A model generated the notes under the pieces. That model worked only from the letters and a program-made list of their open reading frames with translations. It ran no database searches and was not told where the DNA came from. Source: Anaerococcus marasmi (GTDB taxonomy: Bacteria; Bacillota; Clostridia; Tissierellales; Peptoniphilaceae). Taken from it: a stretch of DNA of 64,000 nucleotides. Positions 35,450 to 43,396 of the stretch are shown here, in pieces. The DNA lies in assembly GCF_900290195.1 (NCBI RefSeq), contig NZ_OLMF01000004.1, positions 671,501 to 735,500 of the forward strand, read 5' to 3'. Both the position numbers and the translations under genes were made by a program. The number at the start of each line of letters is the position of its first letter. Positions within the stretch are counted from its first letter, which is position 1.

Positions 35450-36399
35450 ACTAATGCCGCCAATGTTATCATACAAAATATTACAGATACTACTGCAAAT
35501 GCTACTACTATTTTTTGTTCCTTATAGCCTTTTAGTTCAAAGTGATGGTGAATAGGAGTCATTAGAAAGACTCTCTTCTTGTTTCTATGTCTGTAGCTTG
35601 TAACTTGGATTATTACAGATAGAGTTTCCAAGACATAAATTCCACCAAAGATTATTAGATACAAAGGTATTTTTAAATTTATTGCCATGGCAACTATTGC
35701 TCCACCGATTGCCATAGATCCCGTATCTCCCATAAATACTGCCGCAGGATTTGAATTGAATATCAAAAATCCTAAGAGGCTTCCAAGCATTATATAAGAA
35801 AATATTTCATTATCTGTTCCCTTTCCTATTATGGCAAGTGTTATAAATACTGGAAGAGATACTGTGGCGAGCAAGCCGTCTAGGCCGTCTGTAAGATTTG
35901 TAGCATTAGTTGTACCTACTATTATGAAAATCATAATAGGAATACCAATTACTCCAAGTCTTATACTTGTGTTTGTAAAAGGTATCAACAAAGATCCTAT
36001 CGAATCCTTATCATTTATATAAGCTAGAACTGAAATTATAAGGGCAAGTCCAAATTGTAGGATTATCTTTCCTCTTGGACTTAGTCCTTCGGATTGTTTT
36101 AGGATAAGTTTCCTAAAGTCATCTATAAAACCAATTGCTCCAAAGCCTATAGTCGATAAAATCACTATCCAAACTTCAAGCCTATCAAGCGGCAAGAATA
36201 TAAGAGATAAAATTAGGGCTGCTATAATAAAGATTATTCCTCCCATAGTTGGAGTACCAGCCTTCTTGAGATGACTCTTTGGTCCAACCTCTCTTATATT
36301 TTGTCCAATCTTTTTTCTTTTTAGAATTGGTAAGATCACAAGGCCTAGGCCTATGCTTAACAATATACTAATAACTATCAACAAAAAATTATTCATCAT
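35446..36399 (-). CDS. mraY: MraY (phospho-MurNAc-pentapeptide transferase)
   Basis: This 317-residue membrane protein has about ten hydrophobic helices and the family motifs KKAGTPTMGG, FGAIGFIDDFRKL, NATNLTDGLDGLLA and AVFMGDTGSMAIGG, plus the late VFLMTPIHHHFELKG. It makes lipid I from UDP-MurNAc-pentapeptide and undecaprenyl phosphate. The start overlaps the stop of the ftsL-like gene (TAATG). All catalytic aspartates in the listed motifs are present. Confidence 0.97.
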   Translation of the reverse strand: MMNNFLLIVISILLSIGLGLVILPILKRKKIGQNIREVGPKSHLKKAGTPTMGGIIFIIAALILSLIFLPLDRLEVWIVILSTIGFGAIGFIDDFRKLILKQSEGLSPRGKIILQFGLALIISVLAYINDKDSIGSLLIPFTNTSIRLGVIGIPIMIFIIVGTTNATNLTDGLDGLLATVSLPVFITLAIIGKGTDNEIFSYIMLGSLLGFLIFNSNPAAVFMGDTGSMAIGGAIVAMAINLKIPLYLIIFGGIYVLETLSVIIQVTSYRHRNKKRVFLMTPIHHHFELKGYKEQKIVVAFAVVSVIFCMITLAALV

Positions 36400-36794
36400 T
36401 AATTCCTATCTACATTTAATTTGACAGTATTATCATCATCCTTATAAACCATGCCCAATTCTTCTAGGGCGTATCTTTGGATTAAATTAAGGTCAATTGC
36501 TTCTTCTAGCCTAGTATTTAACCTATCCCTTTGAAGCTCGTAGGAGACGATATCTGCCTGTAATGTATTATACTCATATCTTTTTGCATTCAAGTTATTT
36601 CTTTTAACTAGAGCTGTTACAAGAAGACTAACTACAACAAGGAAGGTAAATACAGATAGGACCCCTTTCATTCTCCTATCTCTTTTCTTAAGATTTTGAA
36701 TCTGTTTGATTTTCTTATTTCTTCTGTTATCCTTAACCTTAAGTCGTTTTCTTTTCTTGTTGTTGTTTTTGCTAATAGCTATTCTTTCTTCCAT
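36399..36794 (-). CDS. ftsL: FtsL-like divisome protein
   Basis: This 131-residue protein has a Lys/Arg/Asn-rich cytoplasmic start (about 1-45), one membrane segment (VLSVFTFLVVVSLLVTALV, about 45-63) and a short extracytoplasmic coiled coil (YEYNTLQADIVSYELQRDRLNTRLEEA). This is the usual build of FtsL, and the position between rsmH and mraY is right. Sequence identity in this family is low, so the name rests on layout and place. A PBP gene (ftsI/spoVD) would normally follow and is missing. Confidence 0.82.
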   Translation of the reverse strand: MEERIAISKNNNKKRKRLKVKDNRRNKKIKQIQNLKKRDRRMKGVLSVFTFLVVVSLLVTALVKRNNLNAKRYEYNTLQADIVSYELQRDRLNTRLEEAIDLNLIQRYALEELGMVYKDDDNTVKLNVDRN

Positions 36795-36796
36795 GT

Positions 36797-37726
36797 CTAT
36801 ATCCTTTGTCCAACTCTAAGCTTGGCAGGCTTTGATCGAGAATTATCCCTTAGCTCAGCTTTAGTAGCCGTCAGTGGTTTTCTCGTTATAATCTTAATTT
36901 TGGCCCTATGATCACATACACATACTGGAAATTCTGGAGGGCAGATACAATCTCTTGCCAAATCCTTGAACTTGTTCTTTACAATCCTATCTTCTAGGGA
37001 GTGGAAGGTGATTATTGCAATCCTTCCGTCTTTTTTTAAGTGATCAACGACTTTTTCTATAGTGTTTTCCAAAACTTCTAGTTCTCTATTTACTTCTATT
37101 CTTAGGGCTTGGAATACTCTTTTTTCAGGATGAGCATCTTGACTTTTTATAGATTTGCTTACAATTTCTCGAAGTTTAAAAGTCGTATCGATTCTTTCTT
37201 CTTCACGTAGACTTACTATATTTCTAGCGATAGCCCTTGCGAATCTCTCCTCACCATATTCGAAAAATATACGCTCTAGCTCATCCTGAGAGTATTCATT
37301 GACAATAACTTCCGCTGTTAACTCATTATCCTGGTTCATCCTCATATCCAAAGGACCATCCTTCATATATGAAAATCCCCTATCCGCATTGTCAATTTGA
37401 TATGAACTTACGCCAATATCCATCAAAGCCCCATCTATCAAATCAAGGCCAAGGTCTTCTAGGGCTTTCTCGAAGTTTTCGAAGTTACTATTTACGAAGC
37501 TAACATTAGAAAAGTCCCTTAAGTTTTCCTTGGCAGCTTCAATGGCTTCTTTATCCTGATCGATTGCTATAAGCCTTCCCTTATCAGAAAGTCTTTCTAG
37601 GATCATCTTGGAATGACCTCCCTTTCCCAGGGTTAAGTCTAGGTAAATTCCATCTGGATTAATATTTAGATTTTCTATAGTCTCTTTTGCGAGAACTGGT
37701 ATGTGTTCAAATTTCATATTATTCAT
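36797..37726 (-). CDS. rsmH: RsmH, 16S rRNA m4C1402 methyltransferase
   Basis: This 309-residue protein has the SAM-binding loop DLTLGKGGHSKMILERL, the DIGVSSYQIDNADRGFSY segment and the C-terminal VNRELEVLE...AIITFHSLEDRIVK motif, all diagnostic of RsmH (MraW). It methylates C1402 in the small-subunit decoding site. It overlaps mraZ by 8 bases and stands 3 bases before the ftsL-like gene, in the normal order. Confidence 0.97.
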   Translation of the reverse strand: MNNMKFEHIPVLAKETIENLNINPDGIYLDLTLGKGGHSKMILERLSDKGRLIAIDQDKEAIEAAKENLRDFSNVSFVNSNFENFEKALEDLGLDLIDGALMDIGVSSYQIDNADRGFSYMKDGPLDMRMNQDNELTAEVIVNEYSQDELERIFFEYGEERFARAIARNIVSLREEERIDTTFKLREIVSKSIKSQDAHPEKRVFQALRIEVNRELEVLENTIEKVVDHLKKDGRIAIITFHSLEDRIVKNKFKDLARDCICPPEFPVCVCDHRAKIKIITRKPLTATKAELRDNSRSKPAKLRVGQRI

Positions 37727-38132
37727 CCATTATATCGGATAGATTCACCTCTACTTCGTCAATATAAGCCTCCCAATTGGCCCTATCCCAAAGCTCAATT
37801 GTGCTATTATTTCCAATTATCATTGCTTCTTCTTTGATCTCGCTATAGTCTCTCAGGTTCTTGTTAAGAAGGACTCTACCTTGTTTGTCAAGGCTTGCCT
37901 TTACGGTGGATGAGAAAAATAGTCTCTTGATAGCGCGGTTTTTCTTATTTTGCACTTCCAAGCCATCAAGTCTTTCGGATTGCTTGACAAATTCTTCCTC
38001 AGTGTAGATTACTAGGGACTTCTCTGGACCCTTGGTTATGTAGAAGTTCTCAGATAAATCATCTCTAAACTCACTCGGTATCATTATTCTATTTTTAGAA
38101 TCTAACTTGTGAGTAAATTCACCTAAAAACAT
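37719..38132 (-). CDS. mraZ: MraZ transcriptional regulator of the division cluster
   Basis: This 137-residue protein has the two SpoVT/AbrB-like repeats of MraZ: FLGEFTHKLDSKNRIMIPSEFRDDL and VKASLDKQGRVLLNKNLRDYS, each with the D-x-K-x-R core. MraZ binds short repeats in front of its own gene and tunes the cluster. Family starts read M(F/L)xGEF, so the ATG at 38132 is chosen over an in-frame upstream start; three GTGG boxes lie directly before it. Confidence 0.95.
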   Translation of the reverse strand: MFLGEFTHKLDSKNRIMIPSEFRDDLSENFYITKGPEKSLVIYTEEEFVKQSERLDGLEVQNKKNRAIKRLFFSSTVKASLDKQGRVLLNKNLRDYSEIKEEAMIIGNNSTIELWDRANWEAYIDEVEVNLSDIMDE

Positions 38133-38138
38133 TTCCCA

Positions 38139-38162
38139 CCACTTTCTACCACTATATTCCAC
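38139..38162 (-). promoter_or_regulatory. Candidate MraZ boxes: three GTGG repeats with 10-base period
   Basis: On the minus strand GTGG occurs at 38159-38162, 38149-38152 and 38139-38142, exactly one helical turn apart, ending 6 bases before the mraZ start. Known MraZ sites are several short G-rich repeats (TGGG- or GTGG-type) about 10 bases apart, in front of mraZ. Confidence 0.65.
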
Positions 38163-38171
38163 TTCACTATC

Positions 38172-38200
38172 ATTTTATACTAAAAGCACTTTATTTGCAA
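38172..38200 (-). promoter_or_regulatory. Predicted promoter of the mraZ division cluster
   Basis: Minus strand TTGCAA (38195-38200), 17-base spacer, TAAAAT (38172-38177). Transcription would start just upstream of the GTGG boxes. The IS110 element lies beyond the -35 box, so the promoter is intact. Confidence 0.6.
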
Positions 38201-38220
38201 CAAAACCTGCTAACAAAAGT

Positions 38221-38257
38221 CAAGGAGAAAAGCAAATTAATTTTGTATTTCTCCTTG
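38221..38257. terminator. Perfect 10-base hairpin upstream of the mraZ promoter
   Basis: CAAGGAGAAA (38221-38230) and TTTCTCCTTG (38248-38257) with a 17-base loop. On the minus strand it is followed by ACTTTTG, so it may end transcripts coming from the IS110 side; the T-run is weak. Confidence 0.5.
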
Positions 38258-38335
38258 TTAATTAGAGTTTAAATTTGAGCATACCAAATAAACCGGTTAC
38301 TATCGGCTTGTTTTTTTACTATTGCATTCTTAATT

Positions 38336-39559
38336 CTAGGCTACTTTTAACAACTTCTTTTCTTGTTTTGATGCCATAACTTTTGCATAGTATATTCTTA
38401 AGAATTTATTTAATCCTGCAAATTTACATACTTTTTTCGCTTTTCCATCGTTTTCTTTTTTTACCATATACAGATATATTTCATTTTCAGGATCTTTTGC
38501 ACTCATCATACATTTCATAGCTTGGTAACCTACTTTTCTTAGTATTGCATTGCCTCTTTTTGTTATTTTTCTCTGGTCTGCTTTAAAATTCCCTGATTCA
38601 TATGGTGGTGAATCTATTCCTACAAAAGATATTAAACTTTTTTTATTTTTGAATTTTGATAAGTCTCCAAACTCTGCTGTGATTTGTACTGCTAATTTAT
38701 CTGATATTCCTGAGAATTTTTTTGCTTCTTGATATTCTTCTAGGGGCTCGGCAATTTCTATCATTTGTGATAAAATAGTATGTAGAATTTGATTTATATG
38801 TTTTATCAATTCTATTCCTTCTTGTATGCTAGTCTTTATATATGAGCTATTAGAAGGTTGAGTTGAGATACTTTCCTCTGCGAGCTTGTATATGGATTTA
38901 GCTTTATCAGCATTAGGATGGTATCTCTTTTCTTTTGCCCAGTTTTTAAAATCTTCTATGAATTTTTCTTCTGTTTTTTCTAATACTAGGTTTTTATGCC
39001 ACCATCTTTCTAAGAAGTCTAATAGTTTATCTTTTGAAAAGTCTCCTGACGCGTGTGGAATTAATTTCTTTATTCCTGGAAATGTTTGACTTATTGTTTG
39101 GTCTATGAAGTTCATTTGATTTATTCTTAAGTCCATATAGTGCTGATAGGATCTGTTTAATTCTTTTAGGACTCTGAAATTTTCTGAATCTATTTTGTAT
39201 TCTTGTAATTCTTTCCAGTACATCAAGCCATATTCTGCTATTTGTATGGCATCTATATTATCATTTTTTGCTTTTCTAAAGTTAAGTACTCGACAAAACT
39301 GTTTCATTTTCAAAGGGTTTACCACAGTTACAAAGTATCCTTTGTCTTTTAATTCATAGAGGATTGGAAGATGGTATTTACCTGTTGCTTCCATGATTAT
39401 TTTTACTTCTTCGTTTAATGAATCTAGTTTCTTTAAAAATTCTTCTACTTTTGTTTTCTTAAGATGGACATCAAAAGGCTTCCAAATGATTTTGCTACCT
39501 TGTTCTAGTGCACAGACTGTAAACTTCTCTTTTGCTATATCTATTCCTATAGATATCAT
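38336..39559 (-). CDS. IS110-family transposase (DEDD plus Ser recombinase)
   Basis: This 407-residue protein has the RuvC-like DEDD domain (D7 in GIDIAKEKF, E57 in IIMEATGKYH, D100 and D103 in KNDNIDAIQIAE). It also has the C-terminal Transposase_20 domain with the nucleophile Ser (S322 in PYESGNFKADQRKITKRGNAILRKV). IS110 enzymes recombine DNA guided by a bridge RNA from the non-coding end of the element. The coding region is full length with no stops, so the element may be active. A long non-coding segment lies upstream (39560-39790), the IS110-type side for the guide. It sits between the lgt terminator and the mraZ promoter. Confidence 0.95.
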   Translation of the reverse strand: MISIGIDIAKEKFTVCALEQGSKIIWKPFDVHLKKTKVEEFLKKLDSLNEEVKIIMEATGKYHLPILYELKDKGYFVTVVNPLKMKQFCRVLNFRKAKNDNIDAIQIAEYGLMYWKELQEYKIDSENFRVLKELNRSYQHYMDLRINQMNFIDQTISQTFPGIKKLIPHASGDFSKDKLLDFLERWWHKNLVLEKTEEKFIEDFKNWAKEKRYHPNADKAKSIYKLAEESISTQPSNSSYIKTSIQEGIELIKHINQILHTILSQMIEIAEPLEEYQEAKKFSGISDKLAVQITAEFGDLSKFKNKKSLISFVGIDSPPYESGNFKADQRKITKRGNAILRKVGYQAMKCMMSAKDPENEIYLYMVKKENDGKAKKVCKFAGLNKFLRIYYAKVMASKQEKKLLKVA

Positions 39560-39790
39560 TTTATTACCCTCTTTCTTTTAATTTGTAGTTCCTACCTGCA
39601 CCATTACACTCATTTTAGCTCGTGACACGGACTTTTTGCCCAACCTGCTTAACCGAATATGAATAATGAAGAGATAGATGACAGTTTTATTGGCGGATGT
39701 TTAAACCCTAAAAGACGGTCGTCATACTACATCTTCATTATACAAAAATAGTGCAAGATAGAAATTAATTTCTTTCTTACACTATTTATG
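39560..39790 (-). mobile_element. Non-coding left end of the IS110 element
   Basis: About 230 bases between the transposase start and the lgt terminator contain no ORF. They hold a bridge-RNA-like stem (39664-39740), a TATAAT on the minus strand near 39738-39743, and a 38-base near-palindrome at 39749-39786 (ATAGTG...CACTAT). IS110 elements make no inverted ends, so the exact outer boundaries cannot be set from this sequence alone. Confidence 0.55.
39562..39742 (-). ncRNA. Candidate bridge RNA of the IS110 element
   Basis: On the minus strand TAATGAAGA (39732-39740) pairs with TCTTCATTA (39664-39672). An internal loop of 6 and 5 bases follows, then a second stem ATGAC/GTCAT encloses a 38-base loop. 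A stem broken by an internal loop, just upstream of the transposase, is the layout of IS110-type bridge RNAs, where internal loops pair with target and donor DNA. The RNA ends and a second guide loop are not resolved. Confidence 0.45.
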
Positions 39791-39795
39791 GTACT

Positions 39796-39818
39796 AAAAA
39801 GTCGGCCCTAAGCCGACT
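39796..39818 (-). terminator. Terminator after lgt
   Basis: AGTCGGC/GCCGACT stem (39800-39806, 39812-39818) with a five-base T-run on the minus strand. It ends the hflX-YigZ-yebC-lgt direction of transcription. Confidence 0.88.
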
Positions 39819-39873
39819 CTAAAATTATCTGATTTTTATATTTTATCTATAAAGCTTAAGCTTGTAAGATCTA

Positions 39874-40674
39874 TCACTTAAACTTTATAATCTTCTCTTT
39901 TTTCTCTTTACTTTTATTTTCCCTAAAATAAGGTGGGAGATGATTTTTATTTGCCCAAATATATAGGACTATTCCTAGAAGAACATAGATTATACTCATA
40001 AGCTGTGCTGTTCTTAAAGATCCTATATAAAGGGAATCTGTCCTAAGACCTTCTACAAAATATCTCAAGATCCCATATAGGGTGAAATAAATTGCAGACT
40101 GCTTACCCTTATCTGGATTTTTCTTCCTGTAATTTATTAGGAGAATAAATATTAAAACATCTCCGATAGATTCATATAGGAAGGTTGGATGAACCTTGAC
40201 TCCATCTATGATAATCCCCCAAGGAAGGTCTGTCGGCCCCCCATGGGCTTCGGAGTTTGCAAAATTGCCCCATCTACCTATACCTTGAGCAAGGACAAGA
40301 GAAGGTACTAGTACATCCATAAGATCTAGGAGAGGGATCTTTTTGTATCTTGCATATATTATAAGGGCTATACTTCCAAAGAGGATTCCCCCATGGATTG
40401 CAAGACCTCCCGCCCTAAAGTTTAGGATCTGTGAAGGGTTACTTCCATAATAGTCCCACTCGAAGATAACATACCAAAACCTTGCTCCGATTATTCCGAT
40501 TGGTAGGATAACAAAAAGCAAATCATAGATAAAGTCTTCATCAAAACCTCGCCTTACGAACTCACTTTTTGCAAATTGTGCCGCGATAAATATTCCCGTT
40601 ATGATTATTATTGCATACCAATAGATTTCTATACCGAATATTCTAAAGGCAACAGGATCTATATTAAATTCCAT
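39874..40674 (-). CDS. lgt: Prolipoprotein diacylglyceryl transferase
   Basis: This 266-residue membrane protein has seven hydrophobic segments and the family motifs: ARFWYVIFEWDYY near 61, FRAGGLAIHGGILFG (the essential His region), QGIGRWGNFANSEAHGG (signature) and LYGILRYFVEGLRTDSL. It transfers diacylglycerol to the Cys of lipoprotein precursors, the first step of lipoprotein maturation. It lies 2 bases after yebC. Basic C-terminal tail (NKSKEKKEKIIKFK). Confidence 0.96.
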   Translation of the reverse strand: MEFNIDPVAFRIFGIEIYWYAIIIITGIFIAAQFAKSEFVRRGFDEDFIYDLLFVILPIGIIGARFWYVIFEWDYYGSNPSQILNFRAGGLAIHGGILFGSIALIIYARYKKIPLLDLMDVLVPSLVLAQGIGRWGNFANSEAHGGPTDLPWGIIIDGVKVHPTFLYESIGDVLIFILLINYRKKNPDKGKQSAIYFTLYGILRYFVEGLRTDSLYIGSLRTAQLMSIIYVLLGIVLYIWANKNHLPPYFRENKSKEKKEKIIKFK

Positions 40675-40676
40675 CT

Positions 40677-41408
40677 TTATTCCTCGCTAGAATCATCCCA
40701 GTTTGAGTATACTTCTTGGACATCGTCGTTATCTTCCAGAGTATCTATTAGCTTATTAAGCTTATCCACATGTTCTTCTTCTACGCTAATCATGTTATCT
40801 GCAAGATAAGATATATCTGCACTTTCTATTTTATAGCCTAATTCTTTTAGTTTATCATTGGCATCGTTAAAGCTATTAACGTCTGTGATAGCCTCGAAGT
40901 ATTCTCCCATTTCCTTGACATCTTCGCAGCCTGTTTCTAGGGCATCCATCATGAATTCATCGAAGTCTTTTCCTTCTTTTCCTACTATGATATCGCCCTT
41001 TCTTTGGAACATGAACATAACGGATCCATCAGTTCCAAGATTTCCACCGTTTTTGTCAAAGGCATGTCTTACATCAGGAGCTGTTCTATTTTTATTATCT
41101 GTTAGGCAGTCTACTATTACAGCAACTCCACCTGGTCCGTATCCTTCATAGATTACTCTTTCGAAATTATCTGAAGCATCATCTCCTGCTGCTTTCTTGA
41201 TAGCTCTATCTATGTTATCATTTGGCATGTTATCTGCCTTAGCTTTATCTATAGCAGTTTTAAGAGCAGGGTTATATTCTGGGTTTACTCCACCCTCTTT
41301 GGCTGCAACTGTTATATTTCTAGCGTGTTTTGTAAAGATTTTGCCCTTTTTGGCATCTTCACTTCCCTTTTTATTTTTAATCTTGCTCCATTTATTATGT
41401 CCTGACAT
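40677..41408 (-). CDS. yebC: YebC/TACO1-family translation/transcription factor
   Basis: This 243-residue protein begins MSGHNKWSKIKNKKGSEDAKKG and contains ERVIYEGYGPGGVAVIVDCLTDNKNRT, both signatures of the YebC family. The family has been linked to ribosome rescue at proline runs and to regulation. Tight spacing with lgt (2 bases) and with the YigZ-family gene (8 bases) indicates one operon. Length is typical. Confidence 0.96.
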   Translation of the reverse strand: MSGHNKWSKIKNKKGSEDAKKGKIFTKHARNITVAAKEGGVNPEYNPALKTAIDKAKADNMPNDNIDRAIKKAAGDDASDNFERVIYEGYGPGGVAVIVDCLTDNKNRTAPDVRHAFDKNGGNLGTDGSVMFMFQRKGDIIVGKEGKDFDEFMMDALETGCEDVKEMGEYFEAITDVNSFNDANDKLKELGYKIESADISYLADNMISVEEEHVDKLNKLIDTLEDNDDVQEVYSNWDDSSEE

Positions 41409-41416
41409 ATTTCCTC

Positions 41417-42055
41417 CTATTTTCCTTCAAATAACATCAAAGTATCTTTGACTTCTATTTTGATATTGGCGCTTGTTATATTGATAAGGTCATTTTCTAT
41501 TTTGGGGTAATCTTCGCTTCTAATATGAAGCCTAATCTTAACCAAATCGGTAAAGTCCTTATCTATGACCTTAAGCTTATTTTCTGCTAGGTAGTTTTCA
41601 ATTATACCAAGCACCGTATACGAATGAATTAATTCTACTTCAAAATACTCTCTCTTACAAACTATATTATCCGATACAGTATCTGTAACTCCCCTGGTAT
41701 AGGCCCTAACAAGTCCTCTTTTTCCTAATAGCTTGCCACCGAAATATCTGGTAACGACAACGCAAATATTTCTGACCTCTTCTTTTTCAAGAACAGATAG
41801 CATAGGAAGGCCCGCAGACCCTTGGGGTTCGCCATCATCTGAGTATCTTTTAATCTCAGGGATTTCATTTATGATATAGGCCGAGCAGTTGTGATTTGCT
41901 TGCTTGTTTTTATCCTTTATCTCTTCGATAAAAGCTATAGCTTCTTTCTCACTTTCTACATACTTGGCGCTTGTTATAAATCTCGACTTTTCCTCTTCGA
42001 ACTCGCTAGTCTTAAATCCCTTTATGGTCCTATACTTTTTTAATATATCTGTCAT
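41417..42055 (-). CDS. YigZ/IMPACT family protein
   Basis: This 212-residue protein has the UPF0029 domain (FEEEKSRFITSAKYVESEKEAIAFIEEIKDKNKQANHNCSAYII, then YSDDGEPQGSAGLPMLSVLEKEEVRNICVVVTRYFGGKLLGKRGLVRAYTRGV) and a C-terminal DUF1949-like domain. Its role is not firmly known; related proteins influence translation and stress responses. It overlaps the end of hflX by 26 bases, showing strong coupling. Confidence 0.92.
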   Translation of the reverse strand: MTDILKKYRTIKGFKTSEFEEEKSRFITSAKYVESEKEAIAFIEEIKDKNKQANHNCSAYIINEIPEIKRYSDDGEPQGSAGLPMLSVLEKEEVRNICVVVTRYFGGKLLGKRGLVRAYTRGVTDTVSDNIVCKREYFEVELIHSYTVLGIIENYLAENKLKVIDKDFTDLVKIRLHIRSEDYPKIENDLINITSANIKIEVKDTLMLFEGK

Positions 42056-43268
42056 ATTTCGAATAGTCCTCTTTGCTTATTTCTAGTTTCAATATGCTAG
42101 AAGTTGGATCATAGTCTCTTTCTATGATATCATAATTCGTCATGATATAATCTAAAACCTTGCCATCTTCAAATGGAATTGCCATTTCTACAAGCTCATA
42201 GTCTTTTTTGATGATTGAGACGATTTTCTCCTTAAGTCTTATAAGATCTTCTTCTTTGTGAGCAGATATTTGGATTTTTTCACTATCTCTTTTGTATAGA
42301 CTTACACCTAACTGATCGTCTACCTTATCCATTTTATTAAAAACGTAAAGAACTTCCTTATTTCCTATATCAATTCCTTCGAGAGACTTTTCGATTGTCT
42401 CTATCTGATGGTCAATGTTATGACTTGAATCGATTACTATAAGGAGCATATCGGCAAATCTAACCTCGTCTAAGGTTGTTAGGAAGGAGTCATTTAGCTC
42501 CTTGGAGAGATTGTCGATAAAACCTACAGTATCTGTCAAGGTAACCTTGGTGTTCGAAAAATCTAGCCTCCTAGTAGATGTATCAAGCGTTGCAAAAAGA
42601 AGATCGTCCGAATATACATACTTTTCCTCACCGAAAAGCTTTATCATTCCATTTAGGATAGTAGACTTGCCAGCGTTGGTGTAACCAACTAAGGATATAT
42701 TGTGGACATCCCTTCTGCCCTGCCTATTGATTCTTTTGGTCTTATCCAAATCCTTAAGGGCTTTTTCCAAAGACTTGATATCTCTTACAATAGCACGCCT
42801 ATCTGTCTCAAGCATGGTCTCACCAGGTCCTCTTGTACCAATTCCTCCTGCCTGCCTTGATAGGTAAGAAAACCATTTGTTGATTCTAGGCAATTGATAT
42901 TTTAGCTGAGCAAGCTTAATCTTAAGCCTTGCTTCCTTGGTATTTGCACGCATAGCAAAAATATCTAGGATAAGAGTTGTCCAGTCCACTACGTGAAGCT
43001 TCATCTCTTCTTCTAGATTGTAAAGCTGACTAGCTGATAATTCTACATCAAATATTACCGTATCTATGTCATTTTTTTGGGCAAGATCCATAATCTCTTC
43101 GACTTTTCCCTTGCCTATATAATATCTGGGATTGACCTTGCTTATGTTTTGGGATACGTAAGCTTCAGTCTTTCCTCCTGCAGTATTAATCAAAGACTCT
43201 AATTCATAAATCTTGTTATCGAGATCGTCGTCTTTATCTACTGCATTAACTTGTATAACTCTTTGCAT
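42030..43268 (-). CDS. hflX: HflX ribosome-splitting GTPase
   Basis: This 412-residue GTPase has the HflX N-terminal domain (DTVIFDVELSASQLYNLEEEM), the glycine-rich linker (RQAGGIGTRGPGETMLETDRR) and the G domain (GYTNAGKST, DTVGFIDNL, NKMDKVD). HflX splits stalled or hibernating ribosomes. On the minus strand a TATAAT lies at 43289-43294, 20 bases from the ATG, with a weak -35 (TTTTAT) 17 bases upstream. It leads a four-gene operon (hflX, YigZ-family gene, yebC, lgt) and diverges from the PBP gene. Confidence 0.95.
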   Translation of the reverse strand: MQRVIQVNAVDKDDDLDNKIYELESLINTAGGKTEAYVSQNISKVNPRYYIGKGKVEEIMDLAQKNDIDTVIFDVELSASQLYNLEEEMKLHVVDWTTLILDIFAMRANTKEARLKIKLAQLKYQLPRINKWFSYLSRQAGGIGTRGPGETMLETDRRAIVRDIKSLEKALKDLDKTKRINRQGRRDVHNISLVGYTNAGKSTILNGMIKLFGEEKYVYSDDLLFATLDTSTRRLDFSNTKVTLTDTVGFIDNLSKELNDSFLTTLDEVRFADMLLIVIDSSHNIDHQIETIEKSLEGIDIGNKEVLYVFNKMDKVDDQLGVSLYKRDSEKIQISAHKEEDLIRLKEKIVSIIKKDYELVEMAIPFEDGKVLDYIMTNYDIIERDYDPTSSILKLEISKEDYSKYDRYIKKV

Positions 43269-43396
43269 AAATTTCCTTTCTAAAAATGATTATACGACTA
43301 ATCGCTTGATTATAAAAGTTAATAAGTGTGGAAGTATTTAGTTAAAAATGATAAAATGATAGTATCTAGAATATTAAAAATAATCATGGAGGCATT

